A DNA stretch of 64,000 nucleotides from Nitrospira sp. (lineage in GTDB: Bacteria > Nitrospirota > Nitrospiria > Nitrospirales > Nitrospiraceae), in assembly GCA_030653545.1 (NCBI GenBank), contig JAURZE010000022.1, positions 310,001 to 374,000 of the forward strand, given 5' to 3'. Numbering within the stretch: the stretch's first letter is position 1; each line of letters starts with the position of its first letter. A program made the translations under genes and the position numbers. The notes under the pieces were generated by a model. It was not told the origin of the DNA. It did not search any database and saw only the letters and a program-made list of their open reading frames with translations. This document shows positions 53,812 to 63,045 of this stretch, piece after piece.

Positions 53812-54546
53812 CTACCGCATCGGCACCACGACGCTGATTGCGCCGGCCAGATCTCCCTCTTTCCATCCTTCTTTTCTCGTTCCGGTAATATCCCGTTCCC
53901 CTTTCGGCCCCCCATGGCAGGTGAGACAGGTCGGGCCGGCATATTCAGGATCCATGACACGCATCACCGGCTTGCCCCCGACCATCGTGGCCTTCGCATA
54001 TTGTTGTCCCTTCGGATGGCGGGAATCGCCGAACATTCGAAGTACTTCCGCCTCAAAATCATCCGGCTTGTTGCCAGGGTAACGATAGTCGGTTCCCGTT
54101 AATTTCAATCGAATGCCGGTTTTCTTGTAGAATTTTTCCCCTGACTTTCGAGCGAACACCGCTGGAATAAATCCCTTGAAGGCAACGCCCTGCTTATTGA
54201 TCACCGGCTGGCCTTCCAACACCACTTCACGTTCCGCTTCGAGCAATGCCAGGAGGACGGCGCTCTGCGGGACTCCATTCGGGCGACTCAGATCCACGCG
54301 CGTCTTCGCTTTAAATTTCTCAATGACCTGATGGGCCATGAATTCGTCCGTGAATCCCTTATTGCCTTTGCTGGGATCGTTAATCAGTGCCTGATGTTCC
54401 GACACCACCGCGCGACCTGATTTCAGCAGTGCAATCAGCAATTCCGCTGTCTCACTCTCATCGCCTGCGCGAGCGAACGATGGCGCCCCTATCACCGTCG
54501 CACACATCGCCGCACCAAGCATGAGTGATGTTAACTGTGCCTTCAT
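53812..54546 (-). CDS. Periplasmic DUF3365 (Tll0287-like) protein with one heme c motif
   Basis: The 244-residue protein has a signal peptide (ending about SFARAGDES) and a DUF3365 domain. Near the end is one heme c motif CLTCHGGPKGERD, followed by AGAISVVVPM. Proteins of this family bind heme c and often act as sensor domains. It is the first gene in the minus-strand run of chemosensory genes, so it may be the periplasmic redox or ligand sensor of the system. That link rests on position. Confidence 0.85.
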   Translation of the reverse strand: MKAQLTSLMLGAAMCATVIGAPSFARAGDESETAELLIALLKSGRAVVSEHQALINDPSKGNKGFTDEFMAHQVIEKFKAKTRVDLSRPNGVPQSAVLLALLEAEREVVLEGQPVINKQGVAFKGFIPAVFARKSGEKFYKKTGIRLKLTGTDYRYPGNKPDDFEAEVLRMFGDSRHPKGQQYAKATMVGGKPVMRVMDPEYAGPTCLTCHGGPKGERDITGTRKEGWKEGDLAGAISVVVPMR

Positions 54547-54946
54547 AGGATCCCCTCCTCCTTCAAGACTGGCTCGTCTAGTGGTTCACGCCCAAGTGTA
54601 GTCGCTTGCTTTTCATTCGCAAGAAATCGATGAAAATCGGCAACTCTTTCATCCACTGCGTCTTCGCACAAGTTGGACGACACGGACGTGCGGAGACCGC
54701 AACCGAGAACAACATCAGAGGAATGGCAACTATTGTGCCGGGATGGGCGAGAGAGATTCCGCAAAGACACTCGACAGGAGAATGCGTTCAAATGCTGCCA
54801 TATCTGCCAGAATTGTGAGCGACGCGGACAGAAGGATACCCTCGCCTCAGATTGCTGAGGTCTGTGCACAGCTGTGCACCAAGTGACAATTCTTGTTACT
54901 GAGTGATCACAGAGATCGCAGAATCCCGGAGGAAAGGGGGTGCGAG
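54547..54946. other. Noncoding interval with palindromes
   Basis: About 400 nt with no supportable gene. Near the right end are a hairpin CCTCAG-ATTG-CTGAGG (54845-54860) and a perfect 16-bp palindrome GTGCACAGCTGTGCAC (54864-54879). They lie 3' of cobQ and 5' of the chemosensory run, so they could be a cobalamin operon terminator or a regulator site for the latter. Confidence 0.55.
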
Positions 54947-56485
54947 TTAGAGACGAGTGGCGACAGCCTGGATGAGCGGCCTGAGATCAAGATGTAGCTG
55001 CAGATGATCAGCCCAGACATCGAGCTGACTGGCGAGTGCCTGAGAAATATCCCGCGAGACTCCGTCAGCCAAAGGCGGGAGCGACTTTCGACCACGAATG
55101 CGGTTAATCCAGGCGCGCCTGAAGTCGGGAAGATCGAAGACGCCATGAACATAGGTACCCCAGATCAAACCGGTTTCGTTCACAGCTCCATCAGACCCCG
55201 CCTCTCCCCCTCCCTCCGGCTGTCCGGCCTCTCCCCCGATGGAGCGAACATGAAAGCAGGATCGCGCTCCACATCGGGTCGTCTGCCCCATATGAATCCA
55301 ATACCCTCGAATTGGCAAACTGCGTTGCGGCTCGAACTCCAGAGACTCCCCCTCGACCCATTGTGTCGTCTTGGCCGTCGCGAGCCTGGTCGTCACATCT
55401 AATAGCCCAAACCCTTCAACCTCGCCCCCAGCTTCGACCCCGTCAGGATCCGCAATGCTCCGCCCCAGCATCTGATACCCACCACAGATGCCAACGACCT
55501 CAGCCCCGGCACTCGCATGGCGACCAATCGATGCTGCCATCCCGGACTGACGGAGGTAGGCAAGATCGTCGATCGTGTTCTTACTCCCTGGAATCACAAT
55601 CACATCGGCACCATCAAGATCTGCCGACGTCGCGGCATAGCGAACCACGACATCAGGCTCCGCAATCAGCGGATTGAAATCGGTAAAGTTGCTCATCCGC
55701 GGCAATAAGGCCACCGCGATGTTGACTCGCTCCTTGGCGAACACCGCATGACGACGGCCCTCGACATCAACGGCATCTTCCTGATCGAGGATCAGGCCCC
55801 GCAACATGGGCACGACCCCTAGAACAGGTAGGCCAGTCCTCTGTTCGATAAACCGCACTCCGTCATGGAACAAGCTGGCATCGCCCCGAAATTTGTTGAT
55901 GATAATCCCGACGACCCGCGCGCGCTCATGGGGAGCCAGCAAATCCAGCGTGCCGATGACCTGCGCAAACACGCCGCCCCGATCGATATCAGCCACCAAC
56001 ACGACTCGTGCATCCGCCATCTCCACCGCAGACCAATTGGCCAGATCACGATCCCTCAAATTCATTTCGGCCGCACTCCCGGCTCCCTCAATGATCACGG
56101 CATCATATTGACCAGCCAATCGACCGTAGCTCTCTTGCACTCGTTCGGCCAATTCTGTCCGCTGCTCAAAATAGGTTCTGGCTTCCGCCTTGCCCCAGAC
56201 CTTCCCTTGCACGACGATCTGCGCACTACGATCCGATTCCGGCTTCATCAAAATCGGATTCATATCGGCATCAGGATCAAGACCGCAGGCCTGCGCCTGC
56301 AGCGCCTGGGCACGGCCGATTTCCTTCCCGTCCGGCGTTACGAAGGAATTATTCGACATGTTCTGCGCCTTGAAAGGGGCAACCCGGATACCGGCTCGAA
56401 GAAACAGTCGGCAAAGCCCCGCCGTGATCAGACTTTTCCCGACATCAGAACCCGTTCCAAGCACCGCCAGTGCGCGAGCTTTCAT
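54947..56485 (-). CDS. cobQ: Cobyric acid synthase
   Basis: The 512-residue amidotransferase has an N-terminal ATPase domain (LAVLGTGSDVGKSLITAGL) and a C-terminal class I glutaminase domain with Cys in VVGICGGYQMLG and His in GTYVHGVFD. It amidates adenosyl-cobyrinate a,c-diamide at four positions. Its start at 56485 overlaps the stop of cbiZ in an ATGA and follows GGAG. It is the last gene of the operon. Confidence 0.95.
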   Translation of the reverse strand: MKARALAVLGTGSDVGKSLITAGLCRLFLRAGIRVAPFKAQNMSNNSFVTPDGKEIGRAQALQAQACGLDPDADMNPILMKPESDRSAQIVVQGKVWGKAEARTYFEQRTELAERVQESYGRLAGQYDAVIIEGAGSAAEMNLRDRDLANWSAVEMADARVVLVADIDRGGVFAQVIGTLDLLAPHERARVVGIIINKFRGDASLFHDGVRFIEQRTGLPVLGVVPMLRGLILDQEDAVDVEGRRHAVFAKERVNIAVALLPRMSNFTDFNPLIAEPDVVVRYAATSADLDGADVIVIPGSKNTIDDLAYLRQSGMAASIGRHASAGAEVVGICGGYQMLGRSIADPDGVEAGGEVEGFGLLDVTTRLATAKTTQWVEGESLEFEPQRSLPIRGYWIHMGQTTRCGARSCFHVRSIGGEAGQPEGGGEAGSDGAVNETGLIWGTYVHGVFDLPDFRRAWINRIRGRKSLPPLADGVSRDISQALASQLDVWADHLQLHLDLRPLIQAVATRL

Positions 56486-57210
56486 GCGTGCCGCTCCTGC
56501 CATTGCTTCGCCTTCGCTAGACCGCGAGTCACACACCGAGTAACAACTTGCCCGATCAGCGCCCCGATCATGGTATGGGTTCCGCTATAGGCATGCCAGG
56601 GTCCCGCTCCACGAAGCCGGCATGCAATCACCACCGCATCGGTCCCGGTCCCGGTGGCGCCAGACAGTCCGGTCCAACTCGGCACGGCATGATCTCTCAA
56701 GACACCAGTCTTGCTCTCTGTGGCCACCTGCACTGCGCCAACCATTGCCGCAGTTGACAGACCGACGTTCGTCACCACCATGAGATTAATTGTTCCTACT
56801 GCACCTGCCCGGCTTCGACGGCCGTCCGTCTCCGGCCACTCCCCCGCCTTCACCGCATTGGTCACACCGACAGTAGCAAAGCACTCAACCCAGACGGCGC
56901 CAGACGAGACCCTGGCGGTGACCAACTGTTTCATCGGAACGGCCGTCATGAGCCCAACCGTTTCCTGCTTTACTCCCAGCCTGACCGCGAGTCGCCGGAG
57001 CGCCCGAGCAGGATCACCGTGAGATCGAGGATGCTTATTGGTGATCGGATTCGACTCGACCTGGTGATTCAGGATAAACGACGCAACGGTAAGTCCGCCG
57101 CCTTGCGGGGCAGAAGACAGCACTCGCCTCTTGCCTCCGAGATCAATGACCAGCGTCTGCTCCGTCACGCAATACCGAGTCTGGACGCGTGATGCCAGTC
57201 TCGGTGTCAC
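56482..57210 (-). CDS. cbiZ: Adenosylcobinamide amidohydrolase
   Basis: The 242-residue product has the CbiZ features: GGKRRVLSSAPQGGGLTVASFILNH, then VGLMTAVPMKQ, WVECFATVGVTNAVKAG and, near the end, GTGTDAVVIACR. CbiZ cuts the side chain from adenosylcobinamide or pseudo-B12 to give cobyric acid, so it serves corrinoid salvage and remodelling. It starts with GTG overlapping the cobD stop. CbiZ is common in archaea and scattered in bacteria. Confidence 0.92.
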   Translation of the reverse strand: MTPRLASRVQTRYCVTEQTLVIDLGGKRRVLSSAPQGGGLTVASFILNHQVESNPITNKHPRSHGDPARALRRLAVRLGVKQETVGLMTAVPMKQLVTARVSSGAVWVECFATVGVTNAVKAGEWPETDGRRSRAGAVGTINLMVVTNVGLSTAAMVGAVQVATESKTGVLRDHAVPSWTGLSGATGTGTDAVVIACRLRGAGPWHAYSGTHTMIGALIGQVVTRCVTRGLAKAKQWQERHA

Positions 57211-58319
57211 GATCGGCTCTCCCTCAGCACTCGAGAGAGCGATTTCAGGAGCCGATCGTTATCCTGTCGGGACCTGACCGCGATTCGGATCGAACGAGGA
57301 TTCGCGCCTGGGACCGAGGAACAATCCCGAATGAGCAATCCTTCACGCCTCAGCCGTTCGGCCATGCTCCTCGCCGGCCATGCAGGCGGCAACTCCACGA
57401 AGATGAAATTGGCATGCGCCGGGAACACCGTGCATCCCGGCAAGCACGCAAGCGCGCTGGAGATTCGAGTCCGCTCTTCCTCGACGAACTGGAGGCTCCT
57501 CTTCGCATGAGCCGTATCCTGCAGCGCGGCCAATGCGGCCACCTGCCCCATGATATTGACGGACCAGGGCGGCAATTCATTGCGCAATCGCTGGATGACG
57601 GTAGTGGCCGCAACCGCATACCCGACCCGCAATCCCGGCAATCCATAGAACTTTGTCAGGCTGCGCAGGATCACCACTCTGGACCAGGATGACACGAGGG
57701 AAAGGATAGACCGTTCCGGGCAGTAATCCGTGAAAGTTTCGTCGACAATCAACCAGACGCCCCGTCGCTGCGCGGCACGCGCCAGCTTCATGACCTCATC
57801 AGCCTCGCAGGCCTGCCCTGTCGGACTATTGGGATTGCACAACACGATCCCCTCGATCGTCCGAAAGCCCTTGGGAGGCCGTTCCAGTAACCCACAGAGG
57901 CGATCGATGGGCAATGCATACTGTTCATCTCGCTCTGCGCACACCGTCGTGACGCGCCCGCCGGCCCGCGCCATCGACGCGGCATATTCCGAAAATGTCG
58001 GTTGGACCAGCAAGAGGTGATCGATCTTGAGCACCCGCGGAAGCGCATAGATCAACTCCATCGAGCCGTTCCCCACCAGAATCTGTCCTGGCTTGACGTG
58101 CCAACGACTCGCGAGCGCCTGACGAAGATCCCAACACTCAGGGTCGGGATAATGAGGGAGGAGATGACGTGCCCCGGTGATGGCGCGCCACACGTTCGGA
58201 GAGGGCCCCAGCGGATTAATGCTGGCGCTGAAATCGATCAGCTCGGTGATCTTCCGCCCGAGCTCGCGCGAGGCCGCATACACATCGCCACCGTGAACGG
58301 ATTTCTTTACTGGCGCCAC
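57207..58319 (-). CDS. cobD: Threonine-phosphate decarboxylase-type PLP aminotransferase
   Basis: The 370-residue fold I PLP enzyme has LDFSASINPLGP-like start (IDFSASINPLGPSPNV), VLCNPNSPTGQACE and the PLP lysine in ILRSLTKFYGLPGLRVGYA. In the cobalamin context it is CobD/CobC, which makes aminopropanol phosphate from threonine phosphate. It overlaps cbiB by 13 nt and cbiZ by 4 nt. The related histidinol-phosphate aminotransferase is less likely here. Confidence 0.9.
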   Translation of the reverse strand: MAPVKKSVHGGDVYAASRELGRKITELIDFSASINPLGPSPNVWRAITGARHLLPHYPDPECWDLRQALASRWHVKPGQILVGNGSMELIYALPRVLKIDHLLLVQPTFSEYAASMARAGGRVTTVCAERDEQYALPIDRLCGLLERPPKGFRTIEGIVLCNPNSPTGQACEADEVMKLARAAQRRGVWLIVDETFTDYCPERSILSLVSSWSRVVILRSLTKFYGLPGLRVGYAVAATTVIQRLRNELPPWSVNIMGQVAALAALQDTAHAKRSLQFVEEERTRISSALACLPGCTVFPAHANFIFVELPPAWPARSMAERLRREGLLIRDCSSVPGANPRSIRIAVRSRQDNDRLLKSLSRVLRESRS

Positions 58320-59263
58320 AAGACTCCCGCTCCGATCACCAGGCCCAAGACACTCCCCACCGCCATCAACTGAGCCGCACGCGCGATGTCCCCTGACACC
58401 AAGATTCGACGCCCATCGCCAAGGATCGGCCGTTCATTCGCCACCCCGTCGTAATAGTTGGTCCCGCCCAGCCGAACATCCAATGCGCCAGCCATGGCCG
58501 CCTCTGGTCTTCCACTATTCGGACTGGGATGCTTATGGCCGTCCCGACACAAGACTCGCCAGCCATCCACTATTCGGGCAGGTGTCCGTGTCACCAAGCC
58601 GGCAGCCAGGACCAGCAATCCCGCGGTGAGTCTTGCCGGAACCCAATTCATCACATCGTCCAGCCGGGCCGACGCCCAGCCCAATTCGATATACCGTTCA
58701 TCCCGATGACCGACCATGGAGTCCAGCGTATTCACCGCCTTATAAGCCAAGGCTAGCGGCGGACCGCCGATCACAAGGAAGAACAGCGGCGCGATCACTC
58801 CATCCGCTGTGCTCTCCGCCACGGTCTCGACTGTCGCACGAACGACTTCAGATTCAGACAGCTGTTCTGCATCTCGCCCCACAATTTTCGCCACGGCCTG
58901 ACGCGCATCGGCAATATCTCCCCGCTGCAACGGCTTCTTCACGGCCTGCGCATGATCCCACAGATCACGTCCGGCAAGCGTCGTTGACGCCAGGACGATC
59001 GTCACCGCAGTCCCAAGCCACTCCGCCACGGCTCCGGCTTCCGCCACCATCCCCCATGCCACCAGATAGACCGCCGCCGGCAGCCCTAACGCGAGGAGCA
59101 CCCCTGCAAGACGCAACGCGAGGGGACTCCGGCACAGTCCTCTTACACGGTGGTCGTACCATCCAATGACCTGCCCCATCCCGCGAACCGGATGCGGAAG
59201 CCAGCGGGGATCGCCTATCATCAGATCGAGGCCTGCCGCGAGCACCAGTTCATTCCCGGTCAT
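58307..59263 (-). CDS. cbiB: Adenosylcobinamide-phosphate synthase
   Basis: The 318-residue membrane protein has the CbiB features: GLDLMIGDPRWLPHPVRGMGQVIG at the start, AVNTLDSMVGHRDERYIELGWASARLDDV in the middle, and a closing NYYDGVANERPILGDGRR. It attaches aminopropanol (phosphate) to adenosylcobyric acid in the membrane. It overlaps cobS by 4 nt. Confidence 0.95.
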   Translation of the reverse strand: MTGNELVLAAGLDLMIGDPRWLPHPVRGMGQVIGWYDHRVRGLCRSPLALRLAGVLLALGLPAAVYLVAWGMVAEAGAVAEWLGTAVTIVLASTTLAGRDLWDHAQAVKKPLQRGDIADARQAVAKIVGRDAEQLSESEVVRATVETVAESTADGVIAPLFFLVIGGPPLALAYKAVNTLDSMVGHRDERYIELGWASARLDDVMNWVPARLTAGLLVLAAGLVTRTPARIVDGWRVLCRDGHKHPSPNSGRPEAAMAGALDVRLGGTNYYDGVANERPILGDGRRILVSGDIARAAQLMAVGSVLGLVIGAGVLWRQ

Positions 59264-60024
59264 GAACGTAACAGTAGTGACGGGGCCAAGAGCAGGAACA
59301 GGATTTCAATCACTTCGTTCGTCGCGCCCAATGTATCTCCGGTAATCCCGCCGAACCACAAGCGGCACCCAGCCCACAACGCACACACCACCAGTGATCC
59401 GCCCAGGAGTATCGCCGCAGCGCTCAACAATCCACACGCCCAGCCCAGCCCTGCGGCGAGTACCCCCGTTGCGACGACGACATGGGGCCAGGAAAGATGC
59501 GTCAGGAACGAAGCGGCCAATCCTCCTTCGACGCGCGCATAGGGAGAGGCCCAGGCCAGGGCCACCATCGCCCACCGCCCGATGGCCGGCATACACAGGA
59601 GCGCAGGAACTCGCATCGCCTGAGGCAGTGCCATCAGTCCCGCATAACGCAGCAGCAATGAGAGGAAGAGGCCCGTGGCACCGATGGCGCCGATACGGGG
59701 ATCGCGCATGATCGGCAGCCGTGCGGCGGGTGTCTTCCCTCCCGCCAATCCGTCCAGCGTGTCAGCGAGCCCATCCTGATGCAATCCGCGCGTCACGATC
59801 ACCGCCAAGACGATCAACAAGACGTTCACCACCGCCTGGTCGAACACCCTCGACAACCCCGCGTCGGCAAGAACCAATCCGCCGCCGATCAGCAAGCCAA
59901 CCACCGGGTACCAGGCCATCGACCTCGCGAGTTCGACAGCGGTCGGTTCGTGCAAGGCATGGCTCAGCGGAATCCCCGTCAGGAAGTGCCAGGCGAATAC
60001 AAAAGGGCGAACGAGCGTTCCCAT
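59260..60024 (-). CDS. cobS: Adenosylcobinamide-GDP ribazoletransferase
   Basis: The 254-residue membrane protein contains TRGLHQDGLADTLDGLAGG, the metal-binding motif of CobS, and PIMRDPRIGAIGATGLFLSLLLR. It joins the lower ligand to adenosylcobinamide-GDP. It lies 5 nt after cobT and overlaps cbiB. Confidence 0.95.
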   Translation of the reverse strand: MGTLVRPFVFAWHFLTGIPLSHALHEPTAVELARSMAWYPVVGLLIGGGLVLADAGLSRVFDQAVVNVLLIVLAVIVTRGLHQDGLADTLDGLAGGKTPAARLPIMRDPRIGAIGATGLFLSLLLRYAGLMALPQAMRVPALLCMPAIGRWAMVALAWASPYARVEGGLAASFLTHLSWPHVVVATGVLAAGLGWACGLLSAAAILLGGSLVVCALWAGCRLWFGGITGDTLGATNEVIEILFLLLAPSLLLRS

Positions 60025-60029
60025 GGGTC

Positions 60030-61100
60030 CTAGGCTTTCTCCGACACGCCGGCCTCACCGAATGTCGCCATCTCTGTATAGATTTTCACGGCGGCACAGA
60101 CCAGGCTCATGCCTAAACAGGCGCCGGTGCCTTCACCGAGACGCAAATCGAGATCCAGCAACGGCTTCAGCCCGAGGTGATCGAAGATCGCGGCATGCCC
60201 CCGTTCAACGGAACGATGCGACGCGATGAGATACTCGCGGCAGCGAGGCTGAAGTCCTACGGCGATCAATGCCGCGGCTCCGGCAATGAACCCATCTAAC
60301 ACCACCGGCACACGCTCCGCCGCAGCACCGAGGATCAACCCGGCCAGCCCGCCGATTTCCAACCCGCCCACTTTGGCCAACACGTCAAGCGCATCGGTTC
60401 GCTCTGGACGATGCAGATCGAGCGCCTGCCGGATCACCGCCACCTTCCTCGCATGCCCCGCATCGTCGATTCCGGTTCCTCGCCCGGTCACGTCAGAAAC
60501 CGGCCGTCCGGTCATCACCGCCGTGATCGCCGCGCTCGGGGTCGTGTTCCCGATGCCCATATCGCCGGTACCGATGAGGCCAATGCCTTCCCGTGCCGCC
60601 TGCGTCGCGAGGTCCGCTCCAACCAGGATGGACTGCTCCGCTTCTGCGCGAGACATCGCCGGCTCGACGAGCAAATTGCGCGTCCCCCGCATCACTTTCC
60701 TCGAGATCAGATCAGGCACGGCTCCAAAGTCATGATCGACGCCGATGTCCACCACGCGCACGCCCACGCCGGCATGACGGGCCAACACATTCACACCCGC
60801 CCCGCCACGCAGAAAGTTCAGCACCATCTGTGGGGTGACCTCTCTGGGATAGGCACTCACGCCTTCTGTTGTGACGCCATGATCCGCTGCAAACGTAAAC
60901 ACCACGCCTCGAGGGATCGCCGGTTTCAGCTCCCCAGTGAGCATCACATACCGTGCGGCCACTTCCTCCAATCGGCCCAAACTGCCTTGAGGTTTTGTCA
61001 GCCTATCCAATCGCGCTTGGGCTTTCCCCAACAGGTGAAGATCAGGCGATTGGATCCGGTCACAGACGGTTTGGAGCGACATGTCCATTCCCTTCTTCAT
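60030..61100 (-). CDS. cobT: Nicotinate-nucleotide-dimethylbenzimidazole phosphoribosyltransferase
   Basis: The 356-residue enzyme activates the lower ligand base. It has KPQGSLGRLEEVA, TFAADHGVTTEGVSAYP, GTGDMGIGNTTPSAAI and the catalytic Glu in LDLRLGEGTGACLG near the end. Its ATG overlaps the cobU stop (ATGA). Confidence 0.96.
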   Translation of the reverse strand: MKKGMDMSLQTVCDRIQSPDLHLLGKAQARLDRLTKPQGSLGRLEEVAARYVMLTGELKPAIPRGVVFTFAADHGVTTEGVSAYPREVTPQMVLNFLRGGAGVNVLARHAGVGVRVVDIGVDHDFGAVPDLISRKVMRGTRNLLVEPAMSRAEAEQSILVGADLATQAAREGIGLIGTGDMGIGNTTPSAAITAVMTGRPVSDVTGRGTGIDDAGHARKVAVIRQALDLHRPERTDALDVLAKVGGLEIGGLAGLILGAAAERVPVVLDGFIAGAAALIAVGLQPRCREYLIASHRSVERGHAAIFDHLGLKPLLDLDLRLGEGTGACLGMSLVCAAVKIYTEMATFGEAGVSEKA

Positions 61101-61654
61101 TTCAATCGTAGCGGAATCCCGCTCACGACCAGGTGCGCCTCATCGGCGCCTGCAGCAAGCAATTGATTCACCCGTCCGGCCAGATCTCGAAAGGCCCGCA
61201 CAGTCGGCTCCGCCGGCACCAGCCCCAGCCCCAGCTCGTTACTCACGATCACGACCCTCGCCTTCGTCTTCCGCATCGCCTCCAGCAAGCCGGCCACTCG
61301 CTTGAGCACCAGTGGCTCTCTCATCCCGGAACCCTGCAAGTTGCTGAGCCAGAGCGTCACACAATCCAGAACAATCGTCCGATAGCGCGGCCCCTCGCGA
61401 GCAAACCAGGCGGCAAGTTCGAGCGGCACCTCTGCCGTCTCCCAATCCGCGGCACGGCTTGCCTGATGCCGTGCAATCCTTGCCGACATCTCGGCATCAA
61501 GCCCTTGCCCCGTCGCGACAAACGCTCTCGGCCCCTTCGATCCGGCAAGCCGCAGGGCGGTCTCACTCTTCCCCGAGGCCGATCCACCGAGCACGAAGAG
61601 GATCCGGCTCACCGCCTTCGACCGAATGGCACTACTCCGTTTTCTTGGCGACAT
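61097..61654 (-). CDS. cobU: Adenosylcobinamide kinase/guanylyltransferase
   Basis: The protein carries the P-loop FVLGGSASGKSETALRL, the RIARHQASRAADWETAEVP segment and IVSNELGLGLVPAEPTVRAFRDLAGRVNQ, all typical of CobU. It phosphorylates and then adds GMP to adenosylcobinamide. From the ATG at 61654, after GGGAG, it has 185 residues; a GTG at 61612 just before the P-loop would give 171. Both are near the family length, so the start is open. It overlaps or closely follows the PduO-type gene. Confidence 0.92.
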   Translation of the reverse strand: MSPRKRSSAIRSKAVSRILFVLGGSASGKSETALRLAGSKGPRAFVATGQGLDAEMSARIARHQASRAADWETAEVPLELAAWFAREGPRYRTIVLDCVTLWLSNLQGSGMREPLVLKRVAGLLEAMRKTKARVVIVSNELGLGLVPAEPTVRAFRDLAGRVNQLLAAGADEAHLVVSGIPLRLK

Positions 61655-62228
61655 CCCGCTCCCACAAGAATTCCGGCTCGCCCTGCGTCTTGGCCACCCA
61701 CCGCGCAAGCACAAACAACGTATCGCTCAGCCGATTCACATACTTAATAATCGCCGAATCGACGGGTTCGATTTTCGACAGGGCCACACAGAGCCGCTCA
61801 GCCCGTCGGCACACCGTTCGAGCTTGATGCAGAAAGCTGGAGACTTTTCCTCCGCCCGGCAGGATGAACTCCTTCAGCGGCTTCAATTCCTTCTGACAGC
61901 GATCGATCAGCTTCTCTAACCGCGTCACATCCTTCGCCGTCACCTGCGGCATGTTTTTAAACGTCTGGCCCGGCGCGGTGGCCAAGATGCTCCCGACATC
62001 GAACAGCTTGTTCTGCACCCAACGTAGCTCTTCTTCGAGGATGCCCGCCGCTGAATACTCGTCGAGCATGTCGGCATTCATCGCGCGCACGACTCCGATT
62101 GACGCGTTCAACTCATCGATCGTCCCATAGGCCTCGACCCGCAGACTGTCTTTCCAGACCTGCTGGCCTCCCGCAAGACGCGTTTTACCCGCGTCGCCTG
62201 TCCTCGTATAGACTTTGGTAATACGCAT
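61632..62228 (-). CDS. PduO-type corrinoid adenosyltransferase
   Basis: The 198-residue enzyme begins TKVYTRTGDAGKTRLAGGQ, the ATP-binding signature of PduO transferases, and later has RRAERLCVALSK and VNRLSDTLFVLARW. It adds the adenosyl group to cob(I)alamin. A second, unrelated enzyme for the same step (CobO) is encoded two genes upstream. Confidence 0.94.
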   Translation of the reverse strand: MRITKVYTRTGDAGKTRLAGGQQVWKDSLRVEAYGTIDELNASIGVVRAMNADMLDEYSAAGILEEELRWVQNKLFDVGSILATAPGQTFKNMPQVTAKDVTRLEKLIDRCQKELKPLKEFILPGGGKVSSFLHQARTVCRRAERLCVALSKIEPVDSAIIKYVNRLSDTLFVLARWVAKTQGEPEFLWERDVAKKTE

Positions 62229-62239
62229 GCCTTCGCTCC

Positions 62240-62446
62240 TTATGTCTGAGCCTCTTTCAGCCTCGCCGAAAGAGTTCCCTGGTGTACCTTTTCAAGACAG
62301 GTCGGGCACAAGCAATCTTTGTATCGTGCCGCGATCCAATCCATCTGATCTTCCGTGATGCCGATCTTCCCACACCAACATTGATATCCGCCACAGGTGA
62401 AGGCCTCGCCGCAAGCTTCGCACGTCTTGGTGACCGGTCCTCTCAA
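62240..62446 (-). CDS. Cysteine-rich CWC-family protein
   Basis: The 68-residue protein has CEACGEAFTCGGYQCWCGKI and CLCPTCLEKVHQG, a zinc-binding CWC-type arrangement. The role is unknown; the gene often sits near cobalamin genes. It overlaps cobO by 4 nt (ATGA) and precedes the PduO-type gene by 11 nt. Confidence 0.82.
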   Translation of the reverse strand: MRGPVTKTCEACGEAFTCGGYQCWCGKIGITEDQMDWIAARYKDCLCPTCLEKVHQGTLSARLKEAQT

Positions 62447-63045
62447 AACTCCACCCCCGGCTGCGCCTTAATGCCTTTGCGAAAGGGATGTTTGATCTGC
62501 TTCATCTCCGTGACCAGATCGGCTTCTTCTATCAAGACGTCCTTCGCCCCACGCCCCGTCAGCACCACATGCTGCATGGGAGGGCGTGCACGCAGTGCGG
62601 TCACTACCTCGGCCACATCCACATAGTCCTGCTGTAGCGCGATATTGAACTCATCGAGAATGACCATCGCATAGGAGGGATCCCGCAAGAACCCACAGAC
62701 GGTCTTCCAGGCTTCTTGAGCGAATCTCGCATCTCGCTCACGGTCCTGCGTTTCCCAGGTATAGCCTTCACCCATTCGAAGAAACGTGACGCGATCGCCG
62801 AACGATTGCAACGCCCGCTCTTCCGCGGTATCGATCGCCCCTTTGATGAATTGAACCACGGCCACCTTCATCCCGTGCCCGATACATCGGAGAGCCATCC
62901 CGAGCGCAGCGGTCGTTTTGCCTTTCCCTGCGCCGGTGTAGATCAGCAGCAGCCCCTTCTCTTCTTGCGCCGCCTCAATGCGCCGATCGACCGAGGCTTT
63001 GAGTCGCTCCATCTTTGCTTTATGTTCATCCTGCTCCGTCATCAT
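62443..63045 (-). CDS. cobO: Cob(I)yrinic acid a,c-diamide adenosyltransferase, CobO/CobA type
   Basis: The 200-residue enzyme has the P-loop IYTGAGKGKTTAALGMALR, then VAVVQFIKGAIDTAEERAL and VVLTGRGAKDVLIEEADLVTEM. It adenosylates corrinoids and is unrelated in fold to PduO. It overlaps the gene upstream (cobB) and the CWC gene by 4 nt each. Confidence 0.95.
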   Translation of the reverse strand: MMTEQDEHKAKMERLKASVDRRIEAAQEEKGLLLIYTGAGKGKTTAALGMALRCIGHGMKVAVVQFIKGAIDTAEERALQSFGDRVTFLRMGEGYTWETQDRERDARFAQEAWKTVCGFLRDPSYAMVILDEFNIALQQDYVDVAEVVTALRARPPMQHVVLTGRGAKDVLIEEADLVTEMKQIKHPFRKGIKAQPGVEF

